From a bacterium (GTDB lineage Bacteria; Patescibacteriota; Saccharimonadia; Saccharimonadales; Saccharimonadaceae): a stretch of DNA of 35,095 nucleotides. Of the stretch, positions 31,300-35,095 are shown piece after piece. The stretch spans positions 1-35,095 of the forward strand of contig JAUIGH010000004.1 in the NCBI GenBank assembly GCA_030429935.1. The letters run 5' to 3'. The notes beneath the pieces are model-generated. The model had not been told where the DNA came from, did no database searches, and saw only the letters and a list, made by a program, of their open reading frames with translations. A program made the translations under genes and the position numbers. Position 1 is the stretch's first letter. Each line of letters opens with the position of its first letter.

Positions 31300-32118
31300 T
31301 CAGGCCGTGGCAACAAAACCACGGGCCGAAAGCTGCAATCGAACCCCCGGTGCGATGTCGTAGCTGCGACCAGCTCGGCCGGTTTTGAGCATCAGTAGAA
31401 ATTGTTCGGCTTGCGGCATGGTGAGTCCGTAGCGATATTTGATGATTTCGCGGGCAATGCGCGGTTCGATCATGGCGTAGGGATGTCGGCAATCGCCAAA
31501 TTGGTTGATGACGCGGTCGATTTCGCGGTCGATATCATGACGTAGTTGTAGCTGACGTTGACGTAGTGCCACTAGTTGCTGCCGCGCGTCATCATCGAGT
31601 CGCATGACGTTACCGCGCATCGCGTTGCGCAGATACATATCGTTCCGGTTGGTTGCGTCTTCGACCCATTCCAGCCTATGCTCCAGTGCGTACTGGTAGA
31701 TTTTTGATTTGCGCCACCCCAGCAGAGGCCGCGCCAATCCGTCCCGTGCCAGCACGGCAAGTCCACGCCAACCCGTGCCGCGCTCGATATTGATCGCCAG
31801 CGAACCAATCACATCATCCAGATGATGCGCCGTGACAACGTCGGCATCAAATTTTTTGGCTTGTTCGAGCAAGAAATCGTAGCGGCCATCACGCGCCGTA
31901 TCCTCGCTAGCCGATTCATCGAGTTGTAGCGCTACCTGCACGTAGGGCAATCCATACTTCTGCGCCAGCGCTTCGACAAACCGCGCATCGGCCGACGATT
32001 CCTGCCCACGAATACCATGGTCGACATGCGCCACCACCAAGCGATCATCGCCGCGCGCCAATATGTCGAGCAACACCACCGAGTCCACCCCGCCACTGAC
32101 GGCAACAATTCGATTCAT
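31300..32118 (-). CDS. tilS: tRNA(Ile)-lysidine synthetase TilS, compact form
   Basis: A 272-aa enzyme that converts C34 of tRNA-Ile(CAU) into lysidine so that it reads AUA. It has the PP-loop SGGVDS at 8-13, VVAHVDHGIRG near 28-38, TAHHLDDVIGS, the ERGTGWRGL segment, and the RNAMRG motif. Only a short C-terminal stretch follows the catalytic core; the large substrate-binding C-terminal domains of E. coli TilS (about 430 aa) are missing, as in other small bacterial TilS forms. It starts one base after the stop of the 59-aa upstream gene and depends on that gene's promoter. Confidence 0.93.
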   Translation of the reverse strand: MNRIVAVSGGVDSVVLLDILARGDDRLVVAHVDHGIRGQESSADARFVEALAQKYGLPYVQVALQLDESASEDTARDGRYDFLLEQAKKFDADVVTAHHLDDVIGSLAINIERGTGWRGLAVLARDGLARPLLGWRKSKIYQYALEHRLEWVEDATNRNDMYLRNAMRGNVMRLDDDARQQLVALRQRQLQLRHDIDREIDRVINQFGDCRHPYAMIEPRIAREIIKYRYGLTMPQAEQFLLMLKTGRAGRSYDIAPGVRLQLSARGFVATA

Positions 32119-32119
32119 G

Positions 32120-32299
32120 CTACCAATCTAACCGTTTGCCCAGCCACACCGCTAGCCAGATGCCGACGAATCCGCCGATCATCGCTGTCAAAATCGACGT
32201 CAATCCGAACGAGTTGTAGTCGCCCCACAACCACGGCACAATCGCCCCTACGGTCATCCCGCCGATCGCTCCGAACATGGCTGTGCGTTTACTAATCAT
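32120..32299 (-). CDS. Small two-helix membrane protein (59 aa) upstream of tilS
   Basis: A 59-aa protein that starts MISKRTAMFGAIGG and ends WLGKRLDW. Two hydrophobic helices (about 7-24 and 33-54), each with GG/GA small-residue patterns, flank a short loop GDYNSFG; both ends carry Lys/Arg. The glycine pattern recalls the GlsB/YeaQ transglycosylase-associated proteins but this is too short a match to name it. The stop is one base before the tilS ATG (TAG, one base, ATG), and a TATACT lies 6 nt before its own ATG, both supporting that it is a real gene. It is divergent from the Nudix gene across 21 bp. Confidence 0.75.
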   Translation of the reverse strand: MISKRTAMFGAIGGMTVGAIVPWLWGDYNSFGLTSILTAMIGGFVGIWLAVWLGKRLDW

Positions 32300-32320
32300 G
32301 TGTATAGTATACTAGTTTCC
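32300..32320. promoter_or_regulatory. Bidirectional promoter with one shared palindromic -10
   Basis: The 21-bp gap between two divergent start codons contains the palindrome TAGTATACTA (32305-32314). Read on the plus strand it gives TATACT at 32308-32313, 7 nt before the Nudix ATG; read on the minus strand it gives TATACT at 32311-32306, 6 nt before the 59-aa gene ATG. Both transcripts would be leaderless, and both -35 regions would fall within the opposite gene. Confidence 0.65.
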
Positions 32321-32842
32321 ATGAAAGAGCGTTTAGTGATTGTGGATGAAGATGACAGTCCAGTCGGCGTAGCGACTCGCGAAGAAGCCTGGCAAAATGG
32401 TTTGATACTGCGCCATGCATACTGTGTGTTACGCGACGCGGACGGTAATTTTTTACTTCAACAACGAAGTCAATCTAAGAAAACTAATCCTGGCAAGTGG
32501 ACTTGGGCGGCGACTGGGCATGTCGACGAAGGCGAAACATACGAAGTCGCTGCTCCTCGAGAGATGCTAGAGGAGATTGGTGTGCAGGTTCCGTTAACTT
32601 TTGTGGGCAAGATTCGCTTGTCACACCCGAATCCGTTTGGTGTTTTGAACGCCTTTGTCGGTGTGTTTACAGGTGTCATCAATCAAAACACTCCTATCAC
32701 TGTCGATCCCGGCGAGGTCGAAACGACACGCTGGATTAGCCCCGATGAACTTCGCAAAGAAATCACCGAACACCCAGAAAACTTCAGCTACAACATGCGG
32801 CGTACGTACGAAGAGTTTTTCGCCTCACATATACCGCGTTGA
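32321..32842 (+). CDS. Nudix hydrolase (IPP isomerase / YfcD-like)
   Basis: A 173-aa protein with a perfect Nudix box GHVDEGETYEVAAPREMLEE (residues 66-85) continuing IGV. The start ERLVIVDEDDSPVG and the RHAYCVLRDADGNFLLQQRS region resemble the isopentenyl-diphosphate isomerase-like/YfcD subfamily. It would hydrolyse a nucleoside-diphosphate derivative or isomerise IPP; hydrolysis is more likely because the overall match is to YfcD-like proteins. ATG 32321 is preferred over 32300 because that one lies before the -10. Its last 18 bases overlap the end of the convergent dinB gene. Confidence 0.88.
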   Translation: MKERLVIVDEDDSPVGVATREEAWQNGLILRHAYCVLRDADGNFLLQQRSQSKKTNPGKWTWAATGHVDEGETYEVAAPREMLEEIGVQVPLTFVGKIRLSHPNPFGVLNAFVGVFTGVINQNTPITVDPGEVETTRWISPDELRKEITEHPENFSYNMRRTYEEFFASHIPR

Positions 32843-34213
32843 GCCGAATGGGATTTTGGCGTGTAAAAACGCGTTCGTCTGTACAGTGTTGGCGCTGACG
32901 ATCGTCCGGGTGCCATAGCGTTGATTGATGTCGTCGACGGCGCTGGTGACGGCGCGCTCGCGGGCCAGTTCGTCGCCCCACAGATACAACTGGCTGTCGT
33001 CAGGTTCAGATAGTTCGTAGCAAGTAACGCCGATTTCTTTGAGCGGGTAGGGCGCGTCGACAAATAGTTGCCGGGCGATTTCATAGATCGCTTGATTGGA
33101 AAAAAACGGCGTCGGCATCATGATGCGTTTGTGCCAATAGCTCCCCCGCCAGCCGCGACCAGCATGGTCGTAACTGCGAGCATGGACGCGGACGCCGCGC
33201 GCTACCAACCCCTGCGAACGGACTTTCCAGCCAACTTCTTCGCAGAGATGATGGAGGCGCTGCAGCACAGCGTCGGGCGGCAGTTTGTACTGCTCCAGTA
33301 CGTACTGTCGACCGGCCGAGCGCAGTGGGTGATCGACTTTGTCGACTTCCCAACCGCGCAGTCGCTGATGCCACTTGGTGCCGTCGATACTCTTGAATAC
33401 AATTCGTCGCAGCGTTTCTTCGCTGGCATCGAGAAACTCCAGCGGTGTCATGATGTCGACCGCTTCGAGTCTGGCGCGATTGCGACGTGCGATGCCTGTG
33501 ATGTCTTCGAGGTCGAGTCCGGCGAACACCTCACGAACGTTGTCCTGGGTGATAACATCCAGACCGTCGGGTTTGTGTAGACCCGCAGCGGTCTTGGCCA
33601 AAAACCGATTGGTGCTGATGCCGACATTGCAGCGCATGGCGCAGCCGACTTCGTCGCGCAGGCGTTGCTTAATTTCGTGTCCAATCTCGACGATATCTCG
33701 CGCCTGCGTAGTGCTCGTCGCCTCACCAAAATCAATCACGCCCTCGTCGATCGACTTCATGCGGATATGCGCCGAGTAATCGCCCATGATGCGCATCAGC
33801 TGATGATAGACGTACTTGTATTTTGCCGGGTCGCTTTCGAGCCACACCAGGTCAGGACACAGCTTACGGGCTTCTTTGACACTCATGCCGAGTTTGACGC
33901 CGCGAGCCTTTGCCTCATAGCTGGCCGTGATGATCATGGTGTGCTCAGTGCGCCGATTAATGATCGCCACCGGCCGACCGCGCAGTCGTGGCCGCGCCTG
34001 CTGCTCGACGGTCGCAAAGCAACTATTGAGATCGATGTGCATGACACTTGGTTGAGCGAAATTGTGCTGCGACTGAGCACGGAGACTCGGCGTCTCATCC
34101 GAGCGACATCTGCAGCCCGCATTGTGACGGGCGCAGAGGCCCCGCTCACAATCCGGCGCGAAGCCGTCCGAGGATGAGGTGTCGAGCGACGTGCGAGACG
34201 TGCTACCCATCAT
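32825..34213 (-). CDS. Y-family DNA polymerase (DinB/UmuC type) with Cys-containing N-terminal extension
   Basis: A 462-aa lesion-bypass polymerase. The catalytic palm starts at residue 58 with MHIDLNSCFATVEQQ (metal Asp), followed by IITASYEAKARGVKLGM, KSIDEGVIDF (second acidic pair), CNVGISTNRFLAKTAA and the helix-hairpin-helix DITGIARRNRARLEA, then the little-finger domain. The first 57 residues are extra and hold C-x4-C and CRC clusters. The long start at 34213 is chosen because GGAGGCGGAG lies just before it, whereas no Shine-Dalgarno precedes the internal ATG at 34042. It overlaps the upstream 88-aa gene by 11 bases. Polymerase IV or a UmuC/ImuB-like role cannot be separated; the catalytic acids are intact, so it is not an inactive ImuB. 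Confidence 0.88.
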   Translation of the reverse strand: MMGSTSRTSLDTSSSDGFAPDCERGLCARHNAGCRCRSDETPSLRAQSQHNFAQPSVMHIDLNSCFATVEQQARPRLRGRPVAIINRRTEHTMIITASYEAKARGVKLGMSVKEARKLCPDLVWLESDPAKYKYVYHQLMRIMGDYSAHIRMKSIDEGVIDFGEATSTTQARDIVEIGHEIKQRLRDEVGCAMRCNVGISTNRFLAKTAAGLHKPDGLDVITQDNVREVFAGLDLEDITGIARRNRARLEAVDIMTPLEFLDASEETLRRIVFKSIDGTKWHQRLRGWEVDKVDHPLRSAGRQYVLEQYKLPPDAVLQRLHHLCEEVGWKVRSQGLVARGVRVHARSYDHAGRGWRGSYWHKRIMMPTPFFSNQAIYEIARQLFVDAPYPLKEIGVTCYELSEPDDSQLYLWGDELARERAVTSAVDDINQRYGTRTIVSANTVQTNAFLHAKIPFGSTRYM

Positions 34214-34469
34214 GCTCCGCCTCCATCACCAACTTCCATACCAACCGTTCGGCATCAAATTCCAGCCGATAATCCGCCTCACCGTCCGTCACATCGAACA
34301 TGTGCACCATGCGTTTCCCCTGCGTCGTCGGATGACGCAGCCCGATCTCTGTTACTGTGACCTCTCGCCCATTTGCCCGGCGAAACCGCACCGGCTCACA
34401 CATCGTCCGTCCCGGCCGAAACACCGCCACGACGTCTACCTGCTCATTCAAGAATTGCTCATCATTCAT
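34203..34469 (-). CDS. Small protein coupled to the Y-family polymerase
   Basis: An 88-aa soluble, beta-rich protein with VDVVAVFRPGR, PVRFRRANGREVTVTEIG and YRLEFDAERLVWKL. It resembles small conserved proteins found beside translesion polymerases (I think of DUF6504, but cannot confirm). No catalytic motif is visible. It lies upstream of and overlaps the polymerase gene, whose Shine-Dalgarno is in its last codons, so the two are made together. A role as an accessory factor of lesion bypass is inferred from position only. Confidence 0.8.
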   Translation of the reverse strand: MNDEQFLNEQVDVVAVFRPGRTMCEPVRFRRANGREVTVTEIGLRHPTTQGKRMVHMFDVTDGEADYRLEFDAERLVWKLVMEAEHDG

Positions 34470-34673
34470 GTAGAAAATACCTCGATATTAGTAGTTCGAG
34501 AAACGATTTCCTCATGGTTCGCCCGTTTTTTAGTCCGTTTCTAACCAAAACCCGTAGACGATGATGATCCACTGGCGAGGGACGCTTACCTAAGGTAGGG
34601 CAGTGTGTATCGCCGGGAAGTACCTCTAGTATAACACTATTTTGCCCGAGAGTAGTGTATGCTAGGAAGTAAT
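34470..34673. promoter_or_regulatory. Divergent intergenic region of polymerase operon and heliorhodopsin
   Basis: 204 bases. Toward the minus strand: TAATAT (34490-34485) as a weak -10, CTCGA-N10-TCGAG (34481-34500) as a possible operator, and a TGTTATACT (34636-34628) that would give a leader of about 150 nt. Toward the plus strand: TATAAC (34630-34635), then AGGA 6 nt before the heliorhodopsin ATG. Between them TACCT-A-AGGTA and an outer GGCGA/TCGCC pair (34573-34614) could fold. No clear LexA box is seen. Confidence 0.4.
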
Positions 34674-35095
34674 ATGGCCAGTATCTTTCGATCGATCATC
34701 ACTGCTGGACGTGATCGACAGCTGCGTGATATTGGCGCCCTGCGCACCTACAATCTGGTGGTGGCAGCCGTCCACGCTGGGCTGCTGTACATGTTTATGC
34801 AGATCGACATGAGTCGGCCAGTCACCATCCTGGCCATCGAGTCCCACGCCAGCACCGAAGGCGTCATCCAAACCGCCACCGACACCGTTCTAACCGTTGA
34901 TATCTTTGTCATCATCGCTAGCTACCTGGGTATCGCTATCACCGCCCACCTACTGGTCGCGACCGTGCTGTGGAAGCGCTACGTCAGTTACCTCAAACAA
35001 CATCGCAATCCACTGCGTTGGATCGAATACTCACTGTCGTGCTCACTGATGCTCGTCGCGCTGGCATTGGCCGTCGGCATGGCCGATTATGCCCT
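34674..35095 (+). CDS. Heliorhodopsin, N-terminal 140 residues (cut by the window end)
   Basis: The frame is open from ATG 34674 to the window edge. It shows LRTYNLVVAAVHAGLLYMF (helix A with the conserved inner His), a long first loop, VIIASYLGIAITAHLLVAT (helix B with the second conserved His), and RNPLRWIEYSLSCSLMLVA (helix C) containing the WxEYSxS motif whose Glu is the Schiff-base counterion in heliorhodopsins (Glu107 in 48C12). GMADYA then matches the family. Heliorhodopsins bind retinal, have the N-terminus inside, and do not pump ions in the cases tested; roles are unsettled. The retinal-binding Lys of helix G lies beyond the window. ATG 34674 is preferred for its AGGA; an in-frame ATG at 34659 is possible. 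Confidence 0.9.
   Translation, partial: MASIFRSIITAGRDRQLRDIGALRTYNLVVAAVHAGLLYMFMQIDMSRPVTILAIESHASTEGVIQTATDTVLTVDIFVIIASYLGIAITAHLLVATVLWKRYVSYLKQHRNPLRWIEYSLSCSLMLVALALAVGMADYA

Noticed and set aside
34481-34510. LexA/SOS box before the polymerase operon.
   Set aside because: CGAAC is present but the matching GTTCG half-site at the right distance is not; only a 5-bp CTCGA/TCGAG repeat is seen.
34462-34515. A 17-codon frame on the minus strand (MRKSFLELLISRYFLHE) whose stop overlaps the start of the 88-aa gene, possible leader peptide.
   Set aside because: No Shine-Dalgarno and no attenuator-like codon run; chance frames of this size are common.

Overview
The window looks like a stretch of chromosome from a Candidatus Saccharibacteria (TM7, CPR) bacterium, probably a free-living or environmental lineage. 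This is inferred from the gene set and order (ruvC, bifunctional PBP, ruvA and ruvB; a lamin-tail protein with Cys repeats; ComEC; a DUF2339-like giant membrane protein; compact TilS and HrcA), from TGA being used as an ordinary stop, and from the very tight packing. No rRNA or taxonomic marker search could be run. Almost every gene is on the minus strand; the plus strand holds a pseudopilin, a GNAT acetyltransferase, a Nudix hydrolase and, at the right edge, the first 140 codons of a heliorhodopsin.

Layout. 1-3.4 kb: pseudopilin, PH-domain membrane protein, and a ruvA-HIT-ruvB operon in which an AT-rich HIT gene sits between the two Holliday-junction genes. 3.4-10.1 kb: class A PBP, ruvC, a secreted or anchored lamin-tail protein with five Cys-rich repeats, yebC and comEC. 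10.1-10.95 kb: tRNA-Lys with terminator, and a small membrane protein flanked by two inverted copies of a two-hairpin element whose stems covary. 10.95-13.9 kb: RimK plus a CphA-type ATP-grasp/retropepsin fusion, with a divergent GNAT. 13.8-16.2 kb: DUF2339-like membrane protein. 16.3-24.8 kb: heat-shock block (dnaJ, dnaK, grpE, hrcA) with four CIRCE sequences at three promoters, interleaved with a FAD-linked oxidase, a HEPN-like protein and a DrrAB-type ABC exporter. 24.8-31.2 kb: ftsH, murJ, a lepA gene split in two by a peptidase E-like gene, and a CMP/AAA-type kinase. 31.3-34.5 kb: tilS with an unlisted 59-aa membrane protein upstream, Nudix, a DinB-type polymerase and its small partner. 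34.7 kb to the end: heliorhodopsin.

How the genes work together. RuvABC and the Y-family polymerase handle DNA repair; ComEC and the pseudopilin suggest DNA uptake; PBP, MurJ and the exporter belong to the envelope; DnaK/DnaJ/GrpE/HrcA/FtsH form the protein-quality network.

Three things stand out. (1) lepA (EF4) is cut exactly at the domain II/III linker by a complete S51 peptidase-like gene, with TAGTG and GTGA junctions and Shine-Dalgarno sequences at both joints; the two halves add up to a normal LepA length (281 + 316 aa). (2) Most promoters are an extended -10 (TGCTATACTG or a relative) whose last base lies only 6-10 nt before the start codon, implying widespread leaderless mRNAs; one palindromic -10 seems to serve two divergent leaderless genes across a 21-bp gap. 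(3) A RimK next to an ATP-grasp/retropepsin fusion looks like a writer-eraser pair for peptide tagging. No stretch over 300 bases lacks a gene.
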